Below, piece after piece: positions 1-10,735 of a stretch of DNA of 64,000 nt. The stretch is taken from assembly GCA_022539475.1 (NCBI GenBank), contig VCMS01000329.1, positions 43,785-107,784 on the forward strand, given 5' to 3'. Numbering within the stretch: the stretch's first letter is position 1; every line of letters begins with the position of its first letter. The DNA comes from Gracilaria domingensis. Lineage: Eukaryota; Rhodophyta; Florideophyceae; Gracilariales; Gracilariaceae. The position numbers and the translations under genes are program-made. The notes beneath the pieces were generated by a model, which was not told where the DNA came from, searched no databases, and was given only the letters and a program-made list of their open reading frames with translations.

Positions 1-105
1 AGAGTGAATTTACCTCCAGTTTTTCTCCCATGCCGATGGATGAACGAGGTAACACATCTGGTTGTGGCAAGCGGAAACGTCGAGGTTCAGATTCCTCTTC
101 GTATT

Positions 106-870
106 TTAATCAAAGAGTCTTGGACCTTCAATTGGGCTTGCCAAAAGCCGCTGCAACCTGCAACAAATTGAAATATACTCATATGTGGCAGGGTTTGCAC
201 CACTCGACTGAGAACAGTAGCCACAACTGGTGACAGAATAATCCATTCTCACCCGAAGTGCCTTGTAAAACCTCCCACAGCACCGATGCTCACTCGACTC
301 AACACCAGAATTGCGCAGCAGTGCTTCTCTTATGCTTTTGAATGAAGTATAGCGAAGATGTGGCTCATCTTCAGATGTTAAATCTCTGATGCAATCCTCC
401 ATGAAACTGTCAGAAACAGCATGCTTGATCCCTAATCCTAGTATCTTGGAGTGCTTCTCCATAAACATTCTGAACTTGAAGTCTCTGCAAACTGGATAAG
501 CACTACGTAGAAGAGCATCTGAGTCACGATTGGAATTCTGAACAGGATTGGTGGCTACAGAGTTGGTTGTGCTGCTCGAGTTGAGGCTAAACTCTGAGGT
601 CGCATAGTTGTCATACGGTTTTCCTGTACTTTCATCGTCAAGATCTGCTCCACGATCGTGTGAAAGAGTTTCAGTAGAACTTTGAAAACTAGAATGAGAA
701 TACGCTGGTGAAACAGATTCATGTTGGTTGAGAAAATTCCCCTCCGCATCTGACATACTGCTCTTATTTGAGTCGGCTAGGTCCTTAAGAGCATCCCAGA
801 TGGCTTGCAACTGTGGTATGTCATTAATAGCTTCTGGAAGTGGTAGAAAGATTGTCCTTCCCGATTCCAA
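106..870 (-). CDS. hypothetical protein, 254 codons
   Basis: An uninterrupted minus-strand reading frame of 254 codons. The N-terminal 30 residues look like a short amphipathic segment (IPQLQAIWDALKDLADSN). They are followed by a Ser/Thr/Asn-rich low-complexity stretch (about residues 45-110) and a more ordered C-terminal half containing several Cys residues near the end (RCCGRF, SCGYCS, ICCRL). I do not recognise the family. Its neighbour on the other strand is a frameshifted Cys/His-rich protein, and a dead hAT transposase lies further right, so it may itself be a piece of a transposon. The start is simply the first Met of the frame. It could be non-coding. Confidence 0.3.
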   Translation of the reverse strand: MESGRTIFLPLPEAINDIPQLQAIWDALKDLADSNKSSMSDAEGNFLNQHESVSPAYSHSSFQSSTETLSHDRGADLDDESTGKPYDNYATSEFSLNSSSTTNSVATNPVQNSNRDSDALLRSAYPVCRDFKFRMFMEKHSKILGLGIKHAVSDSFMEDCIRDLTSEDEPHLRYTSFKSIREALLRNSGVESSEHRCCGRFYKALRVRMDYSVTSCGYCSQSSGANPATYEYISICCRLQRLLASPIEGPRLFD

Positions 871-1526
871 TGCCTCATTTGCGCATCCCAGGCGGAACTA
901 TCTGTCATTAGCTTTTCAATCCGATTCCTATATCTGCCAAAATTTTCTTAGTACTCCAATATCTTTTCAATGGCAATTACATGTAAAATTTTTTGGCTTG
1001 CCATCTCTCAATAGAAATTCAATATGTTACCGTTTTCTTTAATTACCAGAGTTCCTAAAGGATTCTTTTTGAAGCGTGAATGAAATCTTAATGACAGAAG
1101 CACTCCAGTATTTCCGCCTGGGCATGAGTTCTGTGCTTCATAGAGGTCTGCTTGGACACTATCTTGCCCGGATCACAACGACAATGGTAACTGGAATGGC
1201 AGATATAACCGAGGGCAACCATAATTGTAACTGTTCTGAATCAGAATTAAGGAAGAACATGAATATACGGTGTATTATGACGTATCGAAGTATTTGGAAG
1301 GCATTAGAGATTGGGATTGTCACGGAACTCAGACAAGCAAATAAGACACCCGAACGAAGGGATCTCGATCGGGAACAATGCGGGGCTATGAACCATTGGC
1401 GACTTTAAGCGAAGAGATTATCCAAATTAAAATGGCGTTGCAGTTTCGTTTCGACAAGAACAAATCAAACGCGAGTACAAACCGTCGAGAATCGATACTT
1501 AACTTTTCAGAACTTCACGGATATGT

Positions 1527-3039
1527 ATGTCTCTTTCAGGACCAGAACCCGGGTTTAAGTTTGCCGAACGCTGGACGACAGTCACTCTCATTTCAACATC
1601 ACGCACTGAGACGTATCCCATTCAAACCATTTCAACGCTACCATCCATTATGGTGATTCTAGGTGGGAACAAGTTCTCCTTGACCCTCATAGGACCGCAC
1701 TGTGAAGGATACCAGCAGTTTCAGCATCGAGAAGATGATGGAGCTCGCGATACATGCTCACAACCACAGTCTTGATGACGGCGACGAAAATCGTCTTGAT
1801 TTCTCGTCAACGCCCAGGAAGTACTCCATCAATGTGTTGGCAACAGTAGGCCGGAAGTTGCAGACCTGTGGAGTATTCGCAGAGCACATTGGAAAGAAAA
1901 GCTACCCTACCATTCAGAAGTGCACAGCACCCCACCTCTTCAACGAAGCCGTTGAACAGATAGTACTGCACATCAACCGGAAGCACAGGCTCCTGGAGTA
2001 TACAGAGGGTGACTGCGGGGCTTCGAAGTCTATCATCCAGAAGCTCAGGAACGCTGTTACTCATTCCAATGCTGATAAGAAGGCAGCTTCAGGTAAAGAG
2101 AACAAAGGACATCGAAAGCCAGGCCACACGAAGACAAACATTACCACCTTGCCTAGCACGAAAGGTAATTAGATGAAGCGCAACAAAGATAGGAACGGTG
2201 GCACGCGATCAGCAGCGAGAGAAATGTCACAGGACCAAGGTAACTCTACTGTCCGTAGAGTTATAAATAGCAGCTGTACTCAAGCAGATGAAAGAATGGA
2301 GAAGGATAGGAGTGGAAAACGAATCGGTCGCAAGAGAAAAAGCAGTTTAAGAAGCGACAGTTCTTCCAAGCATCCAATTGCGGAACCTAGGGCGAAGATG
2401 AGACGCCTTACTCCCAGTTTCACCCGGAAGAAAAGAGTGTCTCCAATCATAGAACACTCATCAGATGATGATATAGAATTCGACAACCGGGAAAACGGAT
2501 GCCGATCTCATTCCACTCGAAATTCAAGATTGGACAAAGAGAACAGCTGCTTGTCAAATGAGAGCTCTATGAATCATTATTCACAAGATGTCTCGAAAAA
2601 GCACAATGACAGAACGGGCGATCTGACTGCACAATCTTCTGTCCTGAACAAGAGTGCGGGAAGAACACAAAGACGCACTGAGTCACCACCCAATCAGGAA
2701 ATAAACACACTTGAGGAAGATGATGAAGTTACTCCAATTCATAAGGAATCAAAGAATAGAAATAAGAGAGCGATCGCTCGCAATGATGGTACCACTGAAA
2801 ACCGTTGCCGTATTGAAGGCTGCAGGATGAGTGGCGCAACAGCTCATAAGTGCCAGATATGTAAGAAGCCAATGCACAATTTTTGCGGTATGCGAGCTTT
2901 TCGCGAAGCATATGTGGAACGACAGTTCATCTGTTCTCTCAAGTGTTTAGGACTTCGCTTGCTTCCGATTACTCTGAATTCAGACTCGCTTGATCGTAAA
3001 CAAAGTCCTTTCGATCCTCGAAGAAGAGTGCTTCCATGA
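1527..3039 (+). pseudogene. frameshifted protein with C-terminal Cys/His zinc-binding tail
   Basis: Coding-like sequence runs in one frame from about 1527 to about 1700 (GGNKFSLTLIGPH). It then shifts frame and continues from about 1702 to 3039, broken once by an in-frame TAG at 2170-2172. The middle is Lys/Arg/Ser-rich and probably disordered, with basic clusters such as GKRIGRKRK. The C-terminal 70 residues carry a Cys/His pattern (RCRIEGC, HKCQICKKPMHNFCG, FICSLKC) typical of small zinc-binding tails on transposon-derived proteins. Function is not known. The frameshift and stop argue that it is dead. It could be part of the same old element as the hAT remnant beside it. Confidence 0.45.
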
Positions 3040-3818
3040 GTTTCCACTTGAGTAATAAATTGTAACGTTCAATCTGTCTTACCGCTTTTTTCGTAACAAA
3101 CCTTTCTTCCAAGCTGGCAAGCTCAGTACAAAGCACTGCAATATATGTCGAGACAACACCGTATGAAGCATAGAACCGTGAGGCAAGAGTTCAAACATAG
3201 GGCAGCGGAATCCCTGAAAGCATAATGAGAGCTCTGTGATGAGATGGATACGATTATGATCGCAACAATTGCGGTCGTGTAGGAAAAATCCCTGTGTTGG
3301 ATAGGAATCGTGCAGATATTACAAAAGGTACAATGCACTGTTAAAAACCAAGTTTTCGTCAAAATGAAAACTGCGTCCTCCATCAAGAAAGTTTCTTCCT
3401 AAAATATAGCCGTTTCGGTGTACATAGATAAATGATCTCTCCTTCAGATCATTAGTGTTTCAGAGCCAAACCCATCGCTTTGCATGCACAAGCAGATATC
3501 TGACAATAATTCAATGTCGCAACATGTCAATTAATTAAAACCTAACACAACTTACAACACGAAAGAGGTAAGCATATTCAAAGACACTGCTCTGTGGTCT
3601 ACACAACAGAGTAAACTCTCAACCGTGCTTGAGCTCTAAATAAAGGTGTGGAATCTGACGAGCAAAAAGCTGCAACGTTTGCAGTGCGCCATATTATAAC
3701 CCTCCAGCTCCACTGGACGTGATCAACGGTACCCTCAGCCGCCCTATCTCTCTACTTCAAAGAGCCTCCGCCTCTTTTTTACAAGACGCACATACCTTCT
3801 TGTTCTGACCACAAACTA
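3040..3818. other. intergenic stretch, nothing recognised
   Basis: A+T-rich sequence between the zinc-tail pseudogene and the hAT transposase start. No reading frame with convincing composition is visible. It probably holds the left end of the hAT element, but I could not identify terminal inverted repeats or an 8-bp duplication by eye. Confidence 0.4.
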
Positions 3819-6143
3819 ATGGAACAGAATCGTTGCGCTATCAGCTCAAATGCCGAATCCTCATCTGCATCTAGAAAAGGAGGACGGCCGAAGAAATGGT
3901 GGATGGAAGAGAACTTTGAGCTTCATCGATCTATTTTAAACAATGGGCCTATGGTGTGGAAATGAAAGTCTTGTCCATCTCAAATTCGCTCTGCAAGAGC
4001 AAATGCCCCCAAGTTTGGAGCATATCTTCTTCGTTGCAAGGGAATAGACAAACCTACATGACAAAGGCTCCTGCAAGAGGAAAGACTGAAGAAGTTGCAT
4101 TCTGAAATGGGGCATGTGTCCACCGTCTTCGGATACCATCTTACACCAATTCGAAGAGGAAAGCCAGAAGACAACAATATTCTGGAAAGCGGTATTCCGG
4201 TTGTCCGAAAGTCGTTGAAGTTGGAAGATACTGTCGAGAATGATGAGGTTGCTACGGACATTGGCACCGAGTTTCATGAAAGGATTACAAAGCTTATGGT
4301 AGCTCGCTTGCTTCCGTTTTCGTTGTTAAGTAGGTGTCCAGGAGAGGACCACTTCTACCAAATATTGACGTGTTTGAACCCACGAATGGCAGAGGAACTA
4401 CCAACGCCTTCGAAAATGAGTGAAGTGCATCTCACTAACTACTTCAAGCACATGAATCTAACCGTTTCCCAATCCATTTCCAACGCATTAAGAGATGGCT
4501 TTGGGACTTTAATATTTGACGGATGGGCAGATTGCACTGGCGCAAGCGTTGTTAAGATGCTACTTTCAGTTATTGGCAGTCATGAAGCCGGACGAACGTA
4601 TTTTCTCAAGTCCATTATGACCGGTTTTCAGCGTTGTGATGCTACATTTTTCGCGGATGCTCTCCAGCAGTCAATGTCTGAATTTGGCAGTATGAGTAAC
4701 ATTTGCGCTGTTGTTAGTGGCAACTCCAGTAGCTGCGTAAGCGCGAAAGCAGAATTGAAGCGCAGGTACGATCACCTAATTTCTTGTCAAGATCAGACGC
4801 ACTTAGCAAATCTTCTAATGCGGGACTTCGGATGACTGGCGTCGGTCGAGAAAGTACTTCGAGAGGTGAGCTTCGTTTCCGCCGAGATCCGCAACAGATC
4901 TAAGCTATACCACGCTTTGAAGATAGCGAAGGAAGCTCACAATGCTGCGTTATTTCTCCGAGGGGAGATTGTGAGCGGCGAGGAATTTGATCAGCACAAT
5001 CGCGTTCGCCTGCCAAGGTCGGCAATTGTACCAAAGCGAATGGCAGCCACGAGGTTCGCTTCATGCGAGTCCATGCTCTTTGCGTTTCTGAGATTCCGCG
5101 AAATAGTGAAAGAACTGACCATTCGCCCAGACTTTGGAAGCAACTTGTTTGGTGCAAGAGACCCTGGCCGTCGACAGTCCTTCATCTCTTCTATTTTTGA
5201 TGATGACTTATATGAAAGCGCGTTAGATGTATACCATGTAATGAGACTCGTAAGGCAATATTTGCGTTTCTTTGATGATGAATCCTCTTCCTAATATCTG
5301 AGGTTCTGCCTCTAACATTTGTCCTCCGCAAGAAGCTTGGCTTATTACCTACTAGAACATTTTATACAGTGAACGTCGTCTCGAGGTTATGGAAGTGTTT
5401 GACAACGTTTCAATCGGAAGGAAGATACCGCTCTTGCAAAGCGTTCAATATGTTTCCTTCTTTCTTGATCTTCGCAGTTCGCTACTACACACTACGTCCT
5501 ACGACGAGCAAATAATGAAAGCAATTGAGTGCTTCGTTCGTTCGTCCGTGTTTCCGGACTACGAGAAATCTGACGATCATGGTGGAGTAGCGGGTGCTAT
5601 TCAAACTATTTTCAGGGAGCTAATATTTCTCCGAGCTAGCTGAAAATCTGATTTGCAAGGAAGCGGATCCCCGTTAACGTGCTGTCTATGTTTTTCTTGA
5701 TGCTAATTGTCTACTGGGTTAAGTACAAGAGGTGCTCACTGCTCAGAGCATTTGCCTTGCGATTTCTTTGCACCGGCCCCTCATCCGCGAGTGCTGAGCG
5801 GAGCTTCAGTCTTCAACAAAGGGTTCGAACTCAGACTAGAAACAGGCTCTTGGATGAGAAGGTACAAAACGTGGTTTTCTGAGCAATGAACGACCGCTCT
5901 TCAAAGTTTGCGTCAACTGGGAAGGAAAAGAAGTGAAGAAAATGTCTAAGCAGAGAGTGGGATAAAGGTTTACTAAGTAATGCTGTTTCCTCGAACTCAA
6001 ACGTAAACGGGATTGGCGTTGATGTGTTCTTAGATGCTTCAGCGGAAGAAGAGACTTTACACTACGATTCAGATGATGACATTGCTTTTGCTCCTACCCC
6101 TGATCGTATAAGTACACAGTTACTCCACTGGTATATCGAATGA
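3819..6143 (+). pseudogene. hAT-family transposase (DUF659 type), dead
   Basis: The ATG at 3819 opens a frame with a BED-like zinc finger: VWK, a TGA where Cys is expected, then KSC, and a later LLRCKGID. The frame continues through a DUF659-like core (LIFDGWAD near 4510-4530; VVSGNSSSCVSAKAEL, then CQDQTHLANLLMRDFG). It ends with the hAT C-terminal dimerisation motif SSASAERSFS and RTQTRNRLLDEKV at about 5780-5880, followed by an acidic tail to 6143. Most of it is in one frame, with stops at 3963 (TGA), 4059 (TGA), 4833 (TGA), 5292 (TAA) and 5880 (TGA). A +1 frame excursion covers about 5295-5643. hAT transposases cut and paste DNA; this copy cannot make a full protein. Confidence 0.85.
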
Positions 6144-6180
6144 AAGACATTTCTTCAGTACTCAGGTTCAGGATTATTCG

Positions 6181-6973
6181 CTATCTTCCTCGCAAGTTAC
6201 TTTTCGAACTGGCCTTCCATTTCAGCGTTGCACCCTTCGTTTCTTGAGTAGCCTTTCCCGTTGATATCTTTTTATTCATCTTACGCTTTCGTCCACTCTT
6301 GTTAGTTTCGGTTTGACCTTGCCTCTCTACTTTCCGTATGTCCACAATGTGAGAGAATGTAAATGATTCAACAACGCATATATTGAAAATCCTCTTGCTA
6401 ATCCTAAGTGCAATCCTCTCAAGGCAGTCTAGCACGATTCCATTCGAACAGTCAAACACCACTACATGATCAGAGTGTTCTCCTTCTTTATCCACACCGC
6501 TTAGTTGCAAAATGAAGACGCCTTCTGAACAATTTAATAACCAGTTGCTCAAATCCTCTCTTTTTGGTAGCCCTCTCACTTTAAATGTCTTCATGTTCTG
6601 CTCAAGCCATGTCCCTACGTTTCGAACATGAGAGAAAGGCAATGGTCCAAAGCTGAGTAAAGTCCGAGCACCCTGATCGTCAGAGATGGCATGGACGGCA
6701 TTCGCCAAAGGCCGCACGCAGACACTCGCCTTCTTGGTTCATGCAAAATACTTGTGTGTCGCGCAAAATATCTCTTTCAGAAAGCACACTGGGCTCCCGA
6801 GCTCCTGGTCTACCAAGATCGATAAACTTGTCCTGATTGGCTCGATAGTACTCATACAGACGCGTTTTGAAGAGGTCGTAAGCCCACGGTTTGTACTGCA
6901 GTCTGACGGAGACATTTTGATTGCAACTGTTCTTTATCGTCTCAAGTTCCGAATGGATGGTTGATTGTAGCAT
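6181..6973 (-). pseudogene. papain-like-fold cysteine peptidase-like protein, frameshifted
   Basis: Two minus-strand frames join at about 6690-6717. The upstream one ends in GECLRAAF and the downstream one resumes with NAVHAISDDQGAR, so a single-base shift has split one protein. The candidate catalytic arrangement is a Cys (GECLRAA), then about 90 residues later a His in HSDHVVVFDCSNG with a following Asp/Asn. That is the Cys-His-Asp order of papain-like or OTU-like peptidases found in many eukaryotic transposons. The C-terminus is a basic tail (SGRKRKMNKK). It lies next to a hAT remnant but on the opposite strand. The peptidase assignment is by motif only. Confidence 0.4.
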
Positions 6974-7559
6974 TCCAAGAGAATTGTTGATTCTGACATC
7001 AAGAGACTGGTATTCAAACTTCCAGAATTACTGCTTTCCTCCTGTTCGAAGAGAAGAGGCGTAATATGCGGAACGTTCAAAGCCCTTGATTGTACCGGTA
7101 GACCACATGATACGAGCAATTCCGTACGGCCTTTGGTCGTCCATTTCTTCCTTTCTACCGGATTGTAGTGTTCACGATTGTTTCTCGCTCGCTTCGGTCG
7201 CTTGTATCTAGCGATACTACGGCCCCCAGGAGCAGATATGATGTCCGGCCTTCAACGAGCTCTCTCGCTCGCTGCAAATACAATCGCTTCTTCTACTTCC
7301 CGCAGATGAGGGAGAGGGAGGAGCTGCGTTGCGACGATTGGGTTTCATCCAACTCGCCCCGAAGCTCAGGTCATATACACCCCCAAGCAGTAGCCACGCA
7401 ATCTTATGAAGTGCAGCACTGCTCTTTGCGGCCTGTTTCCGCTTCTCGAAACGCCGGTTCCCTACCTAGACCACTTTGACATGCAGTCAGGTTCAACCGT
7501 GATTGAATCCACCAAGTTGTGATCTTCGTCGCCCCCCACCCTGCTGCCAAACGCTTAGC
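6974..7559. other. intergenic, degraded coding-like fragments
   Basis: Short frames on both strands, none with a recognisable domain. It may hold the 5' part of the peptidase-like pseudogene (minus strand, 6934-7119). From about 7,490 the G+C content rises sharply as the GC-rich conserved fragment begins. Confidence 0.3.
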
Positions 7560-8515
7560 AGCCATCGCGCCCATTCCCACCCGCCGCCATTACCTCCGCC
7601 GCCGTCGCGGGCACTCGTCCCGTTCGAGACAGCCTGCCCCTCCTGTGGAGCTTCTCGCTTCCGCGAGCGCAGTCCGCAACACACAGCTGCGCAGCCGCGT
7701 GAACGACGAAGACTGGTGGCTGGTAGAGCGAAGACAGGCGCAGCTGGCGGCGCTGGGAGAGTCGGACAAAGAGCGCGAGTAGCGTGAGGTGGGAGGTATT
7801 GCGGCGCGATGGCGGCACCAAGGTGGCCAGGTGGCCGCGCGCGCGTGCGGCACGGCACCCAGCACGCGCGCGGCCAATGGAAAGAAGATCTCGGGCACGT
7901 GCAGGAAGGTGGCGCCACGCCGGCGTAAAACGCAGTCGCGTGCCCACGCGAGCCGCTGCGGGGCCAAGCGCAACAGCGCTTCCGCGTCGCCCAGGCGCCC
8001 GTAGTGCACGGCTAGCACGCCGCGGCCGCACGGTAAGCCGCGCAGCAGCCGCAAGCGCAGCGCAGTGCCCGCAGCGCACGGCGCGCCCAGCTGGCCATGG
8101 TGGTTAGCAGCGGCGTGCCGTCCACTAGCTGCGGAATAAGCACGCAGCGCACCGCGCGCCGCGCCGCGATGCGCTAGCCAGGCGTCGGCGGCAGCGGTGG
8201 GGTGTGCGGCGCTGCATGCGAGCGCAGCGACAGCGGCGTGGCCGCCAGCGCGCCCAGAAGTGGCAACGTGAGCCCGTCCGACAGCAGCACTAGCCATGAG
8301 CGCGCCGCATTGGCGGCGCCGTTTGCCGCATTGGCGGCGTCGTTTGCTGCAATAGCAGCGCCGTCTTGGCGCCCAGCGCCGTCGATGCGAACGACGCTAG
8401 ATAGCTGCGGCCGCTGCAAACCAAGTGCCGCTTGCCGTCGCGACGCTGCCACCAGCGCGCACCGTATGCAGAACGCCACCGCCGCCCGCGCAAATCGATT
8501 AAATTTGCGGTGACG
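7560..8515 (-). pseudogene. decayed protein fragment, left copy of a pair flanking the GCN1 pseudogene
   Basis: Minus-strand protein pieces in shifting frames match pieces at 14,522-15,230 on the same strand. Shared motifs are RLLRGLPC..VL.VHY, RLAWARDCV.RRRGATFLH and, further upstream, WLVLLSDGLTLPLLGAL. Similarity at protein level across two separately decayed copies shows this was once a real gene. The G+C content is far above that of the neighbours, and the upstream part contains Ala-rich low complexity (GAANAAN-type repeats). I do not recognise the family. Stops and frame changes mean it is not functional as it stands. Confidence 0.45.
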
Positions 8516-9246
8516 TGTGAGAGTGGGGCCGCCACTGCGCTACCGCCTTTTTAATCGATTTGCGCCCGCGTCCCGCACCGCGCCTTCTCCCAACCTACCT
8601 GTCTCGAAGGCCGCTAGTATTCAAGCCCAAAAATCGGAGCGAGCCTTTCGTCATGCCAGAGCTCTGCTGATGACACTTTCAGATCCAGCGTCTGTTGCAC
8701 CGCAGGGTATGCACGACATGATTAGCAGGGTTTTATCTTTGTTCTTATCTTTCGCGAACTTCGAAATGTTAGAAGCATCGTGTCGTCGATCAATTTCCGC
8801 TCTAACCAGTACAGTTAGTCGAATATTGAAGTCCGTTGATGACGAGATCCCGGGGTGTCTGTACGGCCTTGAAAAGGGGGAAGATGTCAGTAGTATTATT
8901 ACAAGAATCGTTCTCTTCCTGCAATCGATAGTCCCGCCAGCTCTGGAAGCTGAAGACTTCGCATGCGTTCTGCCCATTATTCAGGCTTCTCTTCTTCGCG
9001 ACCCTAGCAATTCAGAGCAGAGTGAATTGTCGAGAAGAGTGGGAGCGAGAAAAGAAAAAAAGCAGTCGTAAAGGCGGCCTCTCAAGTTCTTCTTGAACAC
9101 TGCAAACCGGAAGCCGTCCATGCCGCTGTTGCAGCTGCCAGGTCAAAAGCTTGATTGTTGATCTTGAAAGTCCTGGAAAGAGAAGATGGTGCCTTCACCG
9201 CAGCGGCTGATGCACTAGCTTTCCTCACTGGCACAGCCCTGAGTCC

Positions 9247-9398
9247 TGCTGCCGACGCCCTAATTCAGGCCTACCATGGCATTGTTTCTCGGAAGTCATC
9301 GGTTCGAGATGCGGTCTTAGCGTGCTGCCGACGCCCTCTGTCAGGCCTACCATGGCATTGTTTCTCGGAAGTCATCTGTTCGAGATGCGATCTTAGCG
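9247..9398 (+). repeat. 76-bp tandem duplication inside the GCN1 pseudogene
   Basis: Positions 9247-9322 are repeated as 9323-9398 with a few substitutions; both begin TGCTGCCGACGCCC and share GGCCTACCATGGCATTG. Because 76 is not a multiple of three, the duplication itself shifts the reading frame. Confidence 0.85.
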
Positions 9399-10357
9399 TC
9401 GTTAACAAGGCTTTTTCCGCTGCCATCTTCTACTATTGATTGCCCTCGTGATGCATCGTTAGGAAGAGCTTTGTGGCTAGCTCGTTTTGATCCAGACGAT
9501 GCCAATGCAGAACTTTCAAGTGAACTGTGGGAGAATTACAATCATCCATTGAACATTCACGAGGATGTGTTGATCTTGATGGATCTGATTACTCGGAGGG
9601 AGCCAGATGTTCGCCTCATGGCTGCCAAGGCAATAGCGTCTGCTCCTCACGGAAAGGAAACTGAAATTACTCGAAACGAATGTCTTCTAAGAATTTTTGA
9701 CACCTACACAGCACACTTGCCAGCCCAACGTGAGGATACTGACTCAAAGACTTTATCTGTCAAAAAGAGAATTTTACCAGCATTAAAGAGGGGGTGAGAT
9801 CGATCAGATTCGGAAAAAGCTGAAGACGAGAGATGGACTGCCGGTGAAGGAGTCGCGCTGGCAATCGAACATACTGCGCTGAAGAAGTCTTTCACTGCTA
9901 AAGAAACAATCATAGTATTTTCGTTTCTTGCCGGAAGGAGTCTTGGCGATGAAAACAAGACAGTCTGGGACTACACGGAAAAAGCAGAAATGGCTGTTGT
10001 GGTTGCTGCGGATGAGCACGACCCGATGTTGCTTCTTTTCATGATATAGAAGCAGTTAAATGATTCTGTCAATGCGTCCATGACACAAGATGAGATTCTT
10101 CATACGGATCAAACGAGGGAGAACCTAGTCATGAGCCTTGGATCAGTAGCTAGCTTTTTGCCTTTGGATGATGATCGTGTGGAAAAGATAGCAAGACAGG
10201 TCATCGAGAGTGCATTGGAAACTCCATCCGAGGTTGCTCATAACGCTGCTGCTCGATGTCTCGCATCCCTCGCCAATGCAGTCATATCACGGGAAGGAGA
10301 TCAAACTCTCGTGATCTAGCGATCCGATTTGATACCCTAATGATCCTCAGAGTCTTT

Positions 10358-10735
10358 GTTTGACATTAGTTGTCATAATGTTACCAAGACATGTCACGTG
10401 TGATGTCTGCCTCGTCAGTTGACGTCATGACTGACTTCATAGTTTCGGTGCCTTGCTGGAATTTCTACAAATGGACACGTTGCAGGAACTTCTAGAAGCT
10501 TCTAGAAGACTCCACTGTCAATTTTTACGCACAGTTTCTACACTAATTCCGACGCAAGGGCCAGTACTCATAGACACATTAGTTTGAGGGATATTCTAGA
10601 AAGCTGCGTTAGCGACCTTATTCTCGAAGTTCCGATTCTCCATATAAACCCTGGTCGACTGCCCGAACTCTCCTCGGCAGTCACCATCGTTCACGTTCTC
10701 AACCATTGTTCAACCTCAGACCCAGTGTTCTAACA
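10358..10735. repeat. LTR-like insertion remnant interrupting GCN1
   Basis: GCN1 similarity stops near 10,305 and resumes near 10,756. The intervening block begins TGTTTGACATTAG and ends CTAACA, with a TATA-like CATATAAACC near 10,640. It is followed by GACGGCGACAAGGGGGATTC, which resembles the start of retrotransposon internal DNA. This fits a solo or truncated LTR. I see no clear target-site duplication, and some GCN1 sequence seems to be missing at the junction. Confidence 0.35.
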
